DNA from: an uncultured Lachnospiraceae bacterium
Lineage (GTDB): Bacteria; Bacillota; Clostridia; Lachnospirales; Lachnospiraceae
NCBI GenBank assembly: GCA_910585765.1
Contig: CAJUES010000018.1
Location: 1-59,068, forward strand
Direction: 5' to 3'
DNA: 59,068 nt
The translations under genes were made by a program, and so were the position numbers. The first letter of the stretch is position 1. Each line of letters opens with the position of its first letter. This document shows positions 26,489-35,181 of this stretch, piece by piece. The notes beneath the pieces are model-generated. The model ran no database searches, was not told the DNA's origin, and was given only the letters and a program-made list of their open reading frames with translations.

Positions 26489-27373
26489 ATGATAGAAGTA
26501 TTGTTTGGAGAGAGCGAAGCGGGTGCGATGAAGGTCGCGAAAAATACCGTCATCACAGGCAAAGTTGATGGTCCCACCGCCGTATGGACTGTCGGAAAAA
26601 AGAGACCACCGGAAAGAGAGAACTGCGGATGGATCGAGGGAACTGCACAGGAGGTTATCTGTCTTGGCTTCTTGTTGGACATCGGCAATATCAGGGAGGA
26701 CGTAAGCAGTTCATACCGAAAACAGCTGATCTGCTCCATGTATGCACAGGAACAGCAGGGAAACGATCAGAGAATGGACGAGGCGCTGATGCAGCAATGT
26801 GACTACAGCGCGCAGATGGAGCGTTTGAGGGCATATCTGGTAGACGGAGAAACGATCAGGGTGTGGTACAGTGATGCACCGTATTCAAGGTGCGGATTTT
26901 ATCATTTGTGTGCCAGCTTTCAACAATATCAGAATGAGATGCGGGTCGTAAAACTGCCCGAATATAGAGTTCGGGCTGATCATTCTATCGTTTGTTATAA
27001 TAGTTGGGGTGAGGTTTCAGCAGAAGAATTTGCCGGATTTTTAGACGGTGAAAAGATATTATCGCGGAATGAAATCCGGATGTATGCCACGACATGGAAT
27101 AATCTGCAACAAGACAACAGCCCTTTGCGGGCAGTTGTCAATGGGAAAGTGACCGGAGTGCCGGAAGACTTTTATGATTTCCTGATCTGGAAAAGAATCA
27201 CCCCCAAGCCGGTAAAAGAAGCAAGGCTGATCGGAGATATCCTTGGGAATGAGCAGCTTGGCGTAGGGGACTGGTGGTATGCAAAGCGGATCGAATATCA
27301 TATCCAAACCGGAAAGATCAGGGTCGTTGAAGACTCCGAAAATCATTATGCGAGAACGATATGTCAGGCGTAG
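26489..27373 (+). CDS. DUF1835/DUF3658 domain protein
   Basis: 294 residues. The opening MIEVLFGESEAGAMKVAK matches the start of DUF1835 proteins. The C-terminal third matches DUF3658: LRAVVNGKVTGVPEDFYD, then ARLIGDILGNEQLGVGDWW and IQTGKIRVVED. Soluble, no signal peptide. The biochemical role of the family is unknown. GGGAG lies 7 bp upstream of the ATG. Single-gene unit, convergent with the Rpn-family gene, 10 bp between the stops. Confidence 0.8.
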   Translation: MIEVLFGESEAGAMKVAKNTVITGKVDGPTAVWTVGKKRPPERENCGWIEGTAQEVICLGFLLDIGNIREDVSSSYRKQLICSMYAQEQQGNDQRMDEALMQQCDYSAQMERLRAYLVDGETIRVWYSDAPYSRCGFYHLCASFQQYQNEMRVVKLPEYRVRADHSIVCYNSWGEVSAEEFAGFLDGEKILSRNEIRMYATTWNNLQQDNSPLRAVVNGKVTGVPEDFYDFLIWKRITPKPVKEARLIGDILGNEQLGVGDWWYAKRIEYHIQTGKIRVVEDSENHYARTICQA

Positions 27374-27383
27374 GTGATGATCA

Positions 27384-28211
27384 TCATTGATTTAACTGAG
27401 CCATCAGCATAGCGATCTGCGCATCTTTTTCCGCGATGATGGCATCTTTTTCGGCGAGGCTTTTCTCATAAATCTCGTAATCATGTTTGATCGTGCGTTC
27501 GATGCGCTCAGCTTCCTCGCGCGCCTGGCACAAGCAGCGTACTTTCTCATCCTGATTGAGGCGGAAGATCGTCTCACAAGTCTCCTGAAAATCATTATCC
27601 TGTTGCGCTAACATCTTTAATCCCTCCCATGTCTCAGCCTTGAACAGACGTGCCCAATAGTCTAGCTTCCATTGTTTGTCCTCGTCTGTGGCTCGTTCGA
27701 TTTGATTTAAGTCTAACACATTCAGGGTGAACTTGTCATTATAAATGTAATGTTTTTGGACGTTCATCATCTTGTTTGTGGCGTAGAATGCAGGATGCTC
27801 CGGGAAAGGCGTGAAGTCAAGGAGGCTGATATGGTATGCGGGCATGACGTCGGAGTAGGGCTCCCCCTTTTGCAGGTTGTCAAAGAGTCTGCAGAGGTAG
27901 ATGAGGGAGCGGTCATTCCAATAATACTGTGGTCTGACCGGGAGCTCGATATTGATGATCTTCGTGTCATTGAGCAGGAGCTTAATGTCCAGGATAAAAC
28001 TCTTGCTGCGGATATCGTCTCCCAATTCGATCGGGTTCAGGATTGTGATGGACTGTACTTCGTCAGGCTTTAGGTGGAGCAGTGCACAGAGCAGACCCTT
28101 TAGGACGTTGCCGTTTTTGGTCATGACAGAGTGGAACATGCAGTCATTCATGAGCGTGTAGTCGATTTTCCCGACAGCGTTTTTAAGTGTTTTCATTTGT
28201 TTGTTTTTCAT
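27384..28211 (-). CDS. Rpn-family PD-(D/E)XK nuclease/putative transposase
   Basis: 275 residues. Layout of the family is clear: MNDCMFHSVMTKNGN, LKPDEVQSI, then FILDIKLLL (D75) and IINIELPV (E89), followed by the YYWNDRSLIYLCR helix. The catalytic strand in relatives normally reads IEMQ or IELQ; here proline (P91) takes the place of the glutamine, so nuclease activity is doubtful. The tail (220-275) is a coiled-coil with repeats of EKDAxIAEK. GAAAGGA precedes the ATG. Three short tandem repeats lie upstream at 28272-28318. Confidence 0.85.
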   Translation of the reverse strand: MKNKQMKTLKNAVGKIDYTLMNDCMFHSVMTKNGNVLKGLLCALLHLKPDEVQSITILNPIELGDDIRSKSFILDIKLLLNDTKIINIELPVRPQYYWNDRSLIYLCRLFDNLQKGEPYSDVMPAYHISLLDFTPFPEHPAFYATNKMMNVQKHYIYNDKFTLNVLDLNQIERATDEDKQWKLDYWARLFKAETWEGLKMLAQQDNDFQETCETIFRLNQDEKVRCLCQAREEAERIERTIKHDYEIYEKSLAEKDAIIAEKDAQIAMLMAQLNQ

Positions 28212-28764
28212 CGAAATCCTTTCTGAATCGGTAGTGTTGAATTATTGGCAGGAGAATGCTTCAGAACATAGGTTCAAGTAAAATAAGTTCAAGTTAAAAT
28301 AAGTTCAGATCAAAATAAGAAGAGTCTCAGAATATTTTACGCAATGATCATATATACGATATGATTGTAACATTTGCGGAGAGGCGGAACAAGTGCGAGT
28401 TTTTACATTTCGACGAATGTATGTTTTGGTTCTTAATGTCTGTGTCATGGGGTTAAATCCTCGCCTTAAGACGAAATCTTTATGTCATCCCCACAGCATA
28501 ATATTTTGAAAAAAATAGATCATAAGGATGTATAATGCTCATCATTGAAAATTGCAGAAAATATTTTATATGTATCAAACCTTAACATGGGATAAAGAGT
28601 AAAGCTAAATAGATAACTTTTAGGCATCACACTTTAGGCTGTTTTAGAAGCACATTGAACCTACCAACTTTAGCCGGTAGTGCTTGCGTTTTGTGTAACT
28701 CGTAAAGATGAAGGAATGATTTTGTGAATGCTCCGAGAAATGATGATTGCTTAAAATAAGATAA
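28212..28764. other. AT-rich intergenic region
   Basis: About 550 bp between the Rpn gene and the carB terminator. It contains a 15-16 bp tandem repeat (28272-28318) and otherwise no supported gene, RNA or conserved element. Confidence 0.45.
28272..28318. repeat. Three tandem 15-16 bp repeats
   Basis: Copies GTTCAAGTAAAATAA (28272), GTTCAAGTTAAAATAA (28287) and GTTCAGATCAAAATAA (28303), about 60 bp before the Rpn-family start codon on the minus strand. Could be an iteron-like binding site or simple slippage. Confidence 0.7.
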
Positions 28765-28804
28765 AAGAGCCAAGTGAGACGGTTAACCGCCTCACTTGGC
28801 TCTT
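28765..28804 (-). terminator. Terminator downstream of carB
   Basis: A 14-bp arm AAGAGCCAAGTGAG pairs with CTCACTTGGCTCTT, enclosing CGGTTAACCG. On the minus strand it runs into CTCTTTTATCTTATTTT, so it should end the carB transcript about 200 nt after the stop codon. Confidence 0.8.
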
Positions 28805-28970
28805 CATATATACGGGCACCCAGAGGAAGTATGATTCTGCCAAACATCAGGAGTCGGGATTGTCTTCCCTTCATGTATGCGGGTACCCAGAGGAAGTATG
28901 ATTCTGCCAAACATCAGGAGTCGGGATTGCTTTTTCTTCATGTATACGGGCGCCCAGAGGAAGTATGTCA
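28803..28970. repeat. 67-bp tandem repeat, 2.5 copies
   Basis: Units begin TTCATRTATRCGGG at 28803, 28870 and 28937 (period 67); units 1 and 2 differ at only a few bases and unit 3 stops after AGAGGAAGTATG. GGGCGCCC or near variants give each copy a small palindrome. It lies between the carB stop codon and its terminator, so it is transcribed as 3' UTR. Not CRISPR: the units are contiguous with no spacers. Confidence 0.85.
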
Positions 28971-29006
28971 GCAGAGGCTGACGAGTGCAGACGTATACTC
29001 AGATTT

Positions 29007-32000
29007 TTATGCTTTGTCCTTGATCTCGCTGTGGAGCTGCTGCAGTGACTTGACATCTGCGTTACCATGTTTCTGCACGTACAGGATGCCCTTCGCGGTG
29101 GCTCTTGCCCCGGCGATGGTGGTCATGTAGGGGATCCTGCCCTTGATCGCAGCCTTTCTGAGATAGCTGTCGTCGTGGACGCTGTCCTTGCCCACCGGGG
29201 AGTTTATGATCAGGTCGATCGAGCCGTTCGTGATGAGGTCGAGGATGTTCGGACGTCCCTCGTGGAGCTTCTTGACAGGCTCCGCGTCGATCCCTGTCTC
29301 CGTGATCAGGTTGTAGGTTCCCTGGGTTGCGAGGATCTCAAACCCTGCGTCGTGGAACAGCTGTGCGATCTCGACGACTTCCGGTTTGTCCTTGCCGTTG
29401 ACGGAGATCAGGACTGTTCCCTTGAGCGGCAGCTGTGTCTGGGTGGCTTCCTGTGCCTTGTAGAACGCCTCGCCGTAGTAGGGCGACAGTCCGAGCACTT
29501 CGCCGGTCGAGCGCATCTCTGGTCCGAGTACCGGATCGACTTCCGGGAACATGTTGAACGGGAAGACAGCCTCTTTCACACCGTAGTACGGTATTTCCTT
29601 TTCCCTCAGGTCTGATACGGGAGACGGGCGCGAGGTGATCTCCGAGGTGATGATGTCAGTCGCGAGCGGCACCATGCGGATATTGCACACTTTGGAGACG
29701 AGCGGCACTGTCCGCGATGCGCGCGGGTTTGCCTCAAGCACATAGACCTTGCCTTTTTCTATAGCGTACTGCATGTTCATCAGACCCTTGACGTGCATTT
29801 CCTCCGCGATCTTTTTCGTGTACTCCTTGATCGTGGCAACGTTTTCCTCGCTGATGTGCACGCTCGGGATTATGCAGGCGGAGTCGCCGGAATGGACGCC
29901 CGCAAGCTCAATGTGTTCCATGACGGCGGGCACAAAGGCGTGTGTGCCGTCGCTGATCGCGTCCGCCTCGCACTCGAGCGCATGGTTTAAGAAACGGTCG
30001 ATCAGGATCGGTCTGTCGGGTGTCACGCCGACTGCCGCATTCATGTACCCTGCCATGCTCTCGTTGTCGTATACGACCTCCATTCCACGTCCTCCCAACA
30101 CATAGGACGGGCGGACCATGACCGGGTAGCCGATGTTCCTGGCGATCGCAAGCGCCTCCTCGACGGTGGTAGCCATGCCTGCTTCCGGCATCGGGATCCC
30201 GAGCTTGTCCATCATGGAGCGGAACTGGTCGCGGTCCTCCGCGAGATCGATCACGGAGGGGGGCGTGCCGAGGATCTTTACGCCATTTTTTTCGAGCTCC
30301 GATGCCAGGTTGAGCGGTGTCTGACCGCCAAACTGCGCGATGACGCCGAGCGGCTTTTCTTTGTGGTAGATGCTCAGCACATCTTCCAGCGTGAGCGGCT
30401 CGAAGTAGAGCTTGTCAGACGTATCATAGTCCGTTGAGACAGTCTCCGGATTGCAGTTGACGATGATCGTCTCAAAGCCGAGCTCTTTTAGCGCCAATGA
30501 AGCATGGACGCAGCAGTAGTCAAACTCGATTCCCTGACCGATCCTGTTCGGTCCGCCGCCGAGGATCATGATCTTTGGCTTGTCCGAGACGGGGTTTTTG
30601 TCCGCCGCATTGTAGGTGGAGTAGTAGTATGCACTGTCGGGGGTGCCGCTCACGTGGACGCCTTCCCATGCCTCCTCGACGCCGAGTTCGATCCGTTTAG
30701 CTCTGATGGCATCTTCCGGGATCTCCAGGATCTGGCTCAGATATTTGTCGGAAAAGCCGTTTTTCTTGGCAGAGATCAACGCTTCGTCTGCCGGCAGGGA
30801 GCCTTTTGACCGGGCGAGCGCTTCCTCCTCCTCGACAAGCTCCTGCATCTGTCTGACAAAATAGTGCTTTACTTTGGTGATGTCGAAGATCTCATCGACA
30901 GTCGCGCCCTTGCGCAGTGCCTCGTACATGATAAAATGGCGGTCACTCGAGGGATGCGCGAGCATGAGCAGCAGTTCTTCCTTCGTCTTTGTATCGTAGT
31001 CCTTAGCGTGTCCAAGCCCGTATCTGCCGGTCTCGAGGCTTCGGATCGCCTTCTGGAACGCCTCTTTGTAGGTCTTGCCGATGCTCATGACCTCACCGAC
31101 AGCGCGCATCTGCGTGCCGAGCTTGTCCTCCACGCCCTTGAACTTTTCAAATGCCCAGCGCGCGAACTTGATCACGACGTAGTCGCCGTCGGGAACGTAC
31201 TTGTCCAAAGTGCCGTACTTGCCGCACTCGATGTCCTTGAGCGTCAGCCCTGCCGCGAGCATGGCAGAGACGAGCGCGATCGGAAATCCGGTTGCTTTGG
31301 AGGCAAGCGCGGAGGAGCGGGAGGTTCTGGGGTTGATCTCGATCACGACGATGCGGTCCGTGACAGGATCGTGGGCAAACTGCACGTTGGTGCCGCCGAT
31401 CACCTTGACGGAATCCACGATGCGGTACGCCTGCTCCTGCAGCCTTTTCTGGAGCTCCTCGGAAATCGTGAGCATGGGAGCGGAGCAGAAGGAGTCTCCG
31501 GTGTGCGTGCCCAGGGGATCGATGTTCTCGATAAAGCAGACCGTGATCATGTTGCCCTCGGCGTCGCGGACGATCTCGAGCTCCAGTTCTTCCCAGCCGA
31601 GGATCGATTCCTCGACGAGCACCTGTCCGACGAGGCTTGCCTGCAGACCGCGCGTGCAGACTGTGCGAAGTTCTTCCTTATTGTAGACGAGTCCGCCACC
31701 TGCGCCGCCCATGGTGTATGCGGGGCGCAGCACGACAGGATATCCGAGTTTGTCGGCGATCGCAAGCGCCTCATCGACGCTGTAGGAGACCTCGCTTCTC
31801 GCCATCTCGATGCCGATGGCGTCCATGGATTTCTTGAACTCGATGCGGTCCTCGCCGCGCTCGATGGCATCGACCTGCACGCCGATCACCTGCACGTGGT
31901 ACTTGTCAAGGACGCCTTCCTTGGCAAGCTCGGAACAGAGGTTTAAGCCGGACTGACCTCCAAGGTTTGGCAGGAGTGCATCCGGCCGCTCTTTTGCGAT

Positions 32001-32231
32001 GATCTGCTCTAAACGGCGGACATTTAGCGGTTCGATGTAAGTCACATCTGCGATCTCCGGGTCGGTCATGATGGTTGCAGGGTTTGAGTTGACGAGCACG
32101 ATCTCATAACCGAGTTTCCTGAGGGCTTTGCACGCCTGTGTTCCGGAATAGTCAAATTCACACGCCTGTCCGATGATGATTGGACCGGAACCGATTATTA
32201 AAACTTTGTTGATATCATTTCTTTTCGGCAT
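29007..32231 (-). CDS. carB: Carbamoyl-phosphate synthase large subunit
   Basis: 1074 residues, full length. Two homologous ATP-grasp halves (about 1-545 and 546-935) and a C-terminal methylglyoxal-synthase-like allosteric domain. Signatures: GSGPIIIGQACEFDYSGTQA, GGAGGGLVYN, EINPRTSRSSALASKATG in half 1; GGGPNRIGQGIEFDYCCVHA and EANPRASRTVP in half 2. It makes carbamoyl phosphate from ammonia (released from glutamine by CarA), bicarbonate and two ATP for pyrimidines and arginine. GGAGG precedes the ATG. carA is not adjacent: upstream lies a miniature inverted-repeat element and the unrelated iorAB operon, so the small subunit must be encoded elsewhere. Confidence 0.97.
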   Translation of the reverse strand: MPKRNDINKVLIIGSGPIIIGQACEFDYSGTQACKALRKLGYEIVLVNSNPATIMTDPEIADVTYIEPLNVRRLEQIIAKERPDALLPNLGGQSGLNLCSELAKEGVLDKYHVQVIGVQVDAIERGEDRIEFKKSMDAIGIEMARSEVSYSVDEALAIADKLGYPVVLRPAYTMGGAGGGLVYNKEELRTVCTRGLQASLVGQVLVEESILGWEELELEIVRDAEGNMITVCFIENIDPLGTHTGDSFCSAPMLTISEELQKRLQEQAYRIVDSVKVIGGTNVQFAHDPVTDRIVVIEINPRTSRSSALASKATGFPIALVSAMLAAGLTLKDIECGKYGTLDKYVPDGDYVVIKFARWAFEKFKGVEDKLGTQMRAVGEVMSIGKTYKEAFQKAIRSLETGRYGLGHAKDYDTKTKEELLLMLAHPSSDRHFIMYEALRKGATVDEIFDITKVKHYFVRQMQELVEEEEALARSKGSLPADEALISAKKNGFSDKYLSQILEIPEDAIRAKRIELGVEEAWEGVHVSGTPDSAYYYSTYNAADKNPVSDKPKIMILGGGPNRIGQGIEFDYCCVHASLALKELGFETIIVNCNPETVSTDYDTSDKLYFEPLTLEDVLSIYHKEKPLGVIAQFGGQTPLNLASELEKNGVKILGTPPSVIDLAEDRDQFRSMMDKLGIPMPEAGMATTVEEALAIARNIGYPVMVRPSYVLGGRGMEVVYDNESMAGYMNAAVGVTPDRPILIDRFLNHALECEADAISDGTHAFVPAVMEHIELAGVHSGDSACIIPSVHISEENVATIKEYTKKIAEEMHVKGLMNMQYAIEKGKVYVLEANPRASRTVPLVSKVCNIRMVPLATDIITSEITSRPSPVSDLREKEIPYYGVKEAVFPFNMFPEVDPVLGPEMRSTGEVLGLSPYYGEAFYKAQEATQTQLPLKGTVLISVNGKDKPEVVEIAQLFHDAGFEILATQGTYNLITETGIDAEPVKKLHEGRPNILDLITNGSIDLIINSPVGKDSVHDDSYLRKAAIKGRIPYMTTIAGARATAKGILYVQKHGNADVKSLQQLHSEIKDKA

Positions 32232-32342
32232 AATAAACCTCCATATTTCATAGTGTAGCCTCTCGGAATCTCATAAATCTTCTCGCAATGACAGATACAG
32301 AGAGGCTCCGGGAGCTTATATCGTATATTGACAGTGACGAAT

Positions 32343-32510
32343 ACTAGTGTACTGTCTGGATTATATTCAGACAAACCTCCATGTCTAAATTTCCATCAGA
32401 CTGCGTTGTCGGTGGTCAACGATGCAACCGCATCGCCTCCCTTCTCCGCCTTGCTGATGAAAATTTATCCTGCGGAGTTTCGCCAGATAAAATCCGGACA
32501 GTACACTGGT
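32343..32510. mobile_element. MITE-like element with ~24-bp inverted ends
   Basis: ACTAGTGTACTGTCTGGATT at 32343 is inverted at 32510 (ACCAGTGTACTGTCCGGATT on the other strand), about 21 of 24 positions matching. Inside, AAATTTCCATCA and TGATGAAAATTT form a second inverted pair. 168 bp, no transposase; target duplication not clear. It ends 4 bp before the iorB stop and occupies the carB upstream region. Short frames inside it should not be called genes. Confidence 0.75.
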
Positions 32511-32514
32511 TTGC

Positions 32515-33084
32515 CTACATCGCATAACCGGCTTCGAATGCTGCCTTGTTGATCTCGACGGTTTTGGGCGGAACGGTGGCTTCGATGACTTCAAGCCACT
32601 GGCTTTTCTCAAAATCCATGCGCTTTGCTGCGACACCGACGATGATCGTGTTGAACACCTTGGAGTTTCCAAGCCTTTTCGCCTCTTCCATGGCATTGAC
32701 ATCGACCACGTTGTAGTCTTTTTTCAGATCTTCAATGATATTTTCGGGATATTTTGCGGTGCCTGTCACAACAGTGATCGGATCGATCCGCTGGTCATTT
32801 ACGATGATGACGCCGTCCTTTTTCAGAAAGTGGGCGTAGCGCAGCGCCTCGAGTCTCTCAAAAGCGATCAGCACGTCCGCCTGTCCCTCCTCGACGATGG
32901 GTTCCGCGACAGTGTCGCCGTAGCGCACGAAAGTGACGACACTTCCGCCGCGCTGTGCCATGCCGTGTACTTCGGAGAGCTTTACGTCATAGCCTGCCTT
33001 TGTGATGATACCGCCAAGGATGCGGCTTGTGAGCAGTGTACCCTGGCCGCCCACGCCTACGATCATTATATTTTTAGTAGTCAT
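32515..33084 (-). CDS. iorB: Indolepyruvate:ferredoxin oxidoreductase, beta subunit
   Basis: 189 residues. The opening NIMIVGVGGQGTLLTSRILGG is the conserved start of the gamma-type domain of 2-oxoacid:acceptor oxidoreductases, followed by SEVHGMAQRGGSVVTFVR. With IorA it oxidatively decarboxylates aryl pyruvates (indolepyruvate, phenylpyruvate, hydroxyphenylpyruvate) to aryl-acetyl-CoA, reducing ferredoxin. It follows iorA by 51 bp in the same operon. A miniature element starts 4 bp beyond the stop codon. GGAGG lies 12 bp before the ATG, a rather long spacing. Confidence 0.93.
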   Translation of the reverse strand: MTTKNIMIVGVGGQGTLLTSRILGGIITKAGYDVKLSEVHGMAQRGGSVVTFVRYGDTVAEPIVEEGQADVLIAFERLEALRYAHFLKKDGVIIVNDQRIDPITVVTGTAKYPENIIEDLKKDYNVVDVNAMEEAKRLGNSKVFNTIIVGVAAKRMDFEKSQWLEVIEATVPPKTVEINKAAFEAGYAM

Positions 33085-33135
33085 TATTTATATATACCTC
33101 CATTTTGGTTTGCCCAAGGAACCGTAAAGTCATTC

Positions 33136-34872
33136 TTATTCCACGCGCTCGATCGCGTCAAATTTGCAGCGCTTCATGCACAGACCGCAGCCGTTGCACA
33201 GGGTGTCGTCGATCGTGACGGTTCCGTCCCCGTTTTTGGTGAGGGCAGGACAGCCTGGAATGAGACACATGCCGCACTTTTTGCACTTGTCAGGGATGGC
33301 AATGCACTTTGCCTTGGTAGCCTGTGATTTCAGGAGGGCACAGGGGGCACAGACGATGATGACAGAGACCTCGTCGCGCGCGGTCTCGCGCTTCACGACG
33401 TTTTCCAGCTCATCAATGTCAAATGCATCGACTTCGTACACATGCTCGACGCCGATCGCCTTGCACAGGTGATAGAGACTGATCGCCTTTGTCTCCTTGC
33501 CGTTGAGCATCTTGCCGGTGGCTGCGTGATCCTGATGACCCGTCATGCCCGTGGTGGAGTTGTCGAGGATCAGCACGGTGCCGGTGGACTGGTTGTACAC
33601 CATGTTCATCAGGGAGTTGACGCCTGTGTGGAGGAAGGTGGAGTCGCCGATCAGGGCAACCCAGTTTTTGATGTAATCCTTGCCCTTTGCTTTCTCCATG
33701 CCGTGCAGTGTGGAGATGGAAGCGCCCATGCACACCGTCGTGTCGATGACGTTCAGCGGTGCGACTGCGCCGAGTGTATAACACCCGATATCGCCGGCGC
33801 CGTGGATGCCGAGTTTCTTCAGGACGGAGAATGTGCTCCTGTGCGGACAGCCGGGGCAGAGGATCGGGGGGCGTGCCGGAACCTGTGCGGGCGCGGCGGT
33901 CTCGATCTTCATGCCGAGGACGCGCTCGCGAATCATGTTGGCGCTGTACTCGCCCTGCAGTGTAAAGAGTTCCTTGCCGATACAGTCGATCCCCCACGAT
34001 CTGACCTGCTCCTCGATCAGCGGCTCGAGCTCTTCAAAAATATAGAGTTTGTCGACCTTGGAGGCAAACTCTTCGATCAGTTTCCGCGGCAGGGGGTGCA
34101 CAAGACCGAGTTTTAGTACGCTGGCTTCCGGCATCGCCTCCGCGACGTATGTATAGGGTATACCGCTGGTGATGAAACCGACGGAGGTGTTTTTGTAGAT
34201 GGCCTTGTTGATCGCAAAACCGCAGGCGTCCTCCGCCATTTGTCTCAGGCGGTTTTCCACGTGTACATGACGGCCTTTGGCGTTCGCCGGCATCATGACA
34301 TGCTTTGCCGCGCTGCGCTCGTAGGGCTTATCGGGGATCTCCTGTCGCTCCTCGAGGGTGACGGGCCCCTGCGAGTGCGCAAGCCTTGTCGTCGTCCTTA
34401 CCATAACGGGTGTATCGTATCGCTCGCTGTACTCAAAGGCGAGCTTTGTGAAGTCCTTTGCCTCCTGTGAGTCGGACGGCTCGAGCACGGGAACCTGCGC
34501 CACACGCGCCACACAGCGGGAGTCCTGTTCATTCTGGGAGGAGTAGAGACCTGGATCGTCGGCGGCTGCAAGGACAAGTCCTCCGTTTGCCCCGATGTAG
34601 GATACGGTGTAGAGCGGGTCGCTCGCCACGTTGACACCGACCATTTTCATGGATGCCATGGCGCGCACGCCGCTGATGGATGCGCCGATGGCGACTTCCA
34701 TGGCAACCTTCTCGTTGGGTGCCCACTCTGCGTAGATCTCCGGGTATTTTACGATATTCTCACTGATCTCGGTGCTGGGAGTTCCGGGGTAAGCGCTCGA
34801 CACTTTGACGCCGGCCTCGTAGGCACCGCGGGCAATCGCCTCATTGCCCAGCATGATTTTTGTTTCGCTCAT
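33136..34872 (-). CDS. iorA: Indolepyruvate:ferredoxin oxidoreductase, alpha subunit
   Basis: 578 residues. N-terminal pyrimidine-binding half (GNEAIARGAYEAGVKVSSAYPGTPSTE), central 2-oxoacid dehydrogenase segments, thiamin-diphosphate domain (LCPGCPHRSTFSVL, then IGDSTFLHTGVNSLMN) and two C-terminal 4Fe-4S motifs (CKKCGMCLIPGC and CNGCGLCMKRC). First gene of iorAB. It starts from the promoter at 34956-34984, and the leader has a strong hairpin plus U-run. The divergent acyl-CoA ligase could turn the CoA thioester product into acid plus ATP. Confidence 0.95.
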   Translation of the reverse strand: MSETKIMLGNEAIARGAYEAGVKVSSAYPGTPSTEISENIVKYPEIYAEWAPNEKVAMEVAIGASISGVRAMASMKMVGVNVASDPLYTVSYIGANGGLVLAAADDPGLYSSQNEQDSRCVARVAQVPVLEPSDSQEAKDFTKLAFEYSERYDTPVMVRTTTRLAHSQGPVTLEERQEIPDKPYERSAAKHVMMPANAKGRHVHVENRLRQMAEDACGFAINKAIYKNTSVGFITSGIPYTYVAEAMPEASVLKLGLVHPLPRKLIEEFASKVDKLYIFEELEPLIEEQVRSWGIDCIGKELFTLQGEYSANMIRERVLGMKIETAAPAQVPARPPILCPGCPHRSTFSVLKKLGIHGAGDIGCYTLGAVAPLNVIDTTVCMGASISTLHGMEKAKGKDYIKNWVALIGDSTFLHTGVNSLMNMVYNQSTGTVLILDNSTTGMTGHQDHAATGKMLNGKETKAISLYHLCKAIGVEHVYEVDAFDIDELENVVKRETARDEVSVIIVCAPCALLKSQATKAKCIAIPDKCKKCGMCLIPGCPALTKNGDGTVTIDDTLCNGCGLCMKRCKFDAIERVE

Positions 34873-34906
34873 TTGTTGCTTCCTTTCTGTTGTCGTTTTG
34901 CAGATT

Positions 34907-34946
34907 CCTAAAAAATAACGGCTGTTGTTTGCCTGCGGCAGCCGTT
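34907..34946 (-). promoter_or_regulatory. Hairpin with U-run in the iorA leader (possible attenuator)
   Basis: On the minus strand AACGGCTG (34946-34939), 14-nt loop, CAGCCGTT (34924-34917), then ATTTTTTAGG. The stem starts only a few nucleotides after the predicted transcription start near 34949. It has the form of an intrinsic terminator, so it may act as an attenuator, or it may be a 5'-end stabilising stem. Confidence 0.6.
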
Positions 34947-34955
34947 CCTATTAAT

Positions 34956-34984
34956 ATGATAGTGAAAAAATGGGCACACGTCAA
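34956..34984 (-). promoter_or_regulatory. iorA promoter
   Basis: On the minus strand TTGACG (34984-34979), 17-bp spacer, TATCAT (34961-34956). Confidence 0.7.
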
Positions 34985-35074
34985 TTTATTTTGAAAAATT
35001 TACAAAATCTTCTGTATATAATTGATAGTCGGCTGGTGATCTGAAAAATAAGCGGTCGAAAAACGAAAAACGGG

Positions 35075-35103
35075 TTTACTTTGATGCTTTAAAGTGGCAT
35101 AAT
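35075..35103 (+). promoter_or_regulatory. Promoter of the acyl-CoA ligase gene
   Basis: TTTACT (35075-35080), 17-bp spacer, CATAAT (35098-35103), about 79 bp before the start codon; back-to-back with the iorA promoter. Confidence 0.55.
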
Positions 35104-35181
35104 AGCTATAAATGCGCCATACAAAAGCGATGACAGCGCGGCTGGTTAAGAACTATAAAACGGATAAAAGGAGTAACTACA

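Noticed and set aside
28803..28970. Possible CRISPR array
   Set aside because: Repeat units are 67 bp, contiguous and have no unique spacers; no cas genes in the window.
30864..31946. Long plus-strand open frame (360 codons) antisense to carB
   Set aside because: It mirrors a GC-rich coding gene, has no Shine-Dalgarno and no recognisable family; a shadow frame.
32328..32552. Short open frames inside the miniature element upstream of carB
   Set aside because: They are read from the inverted-repeat element itself and lack translation signals.
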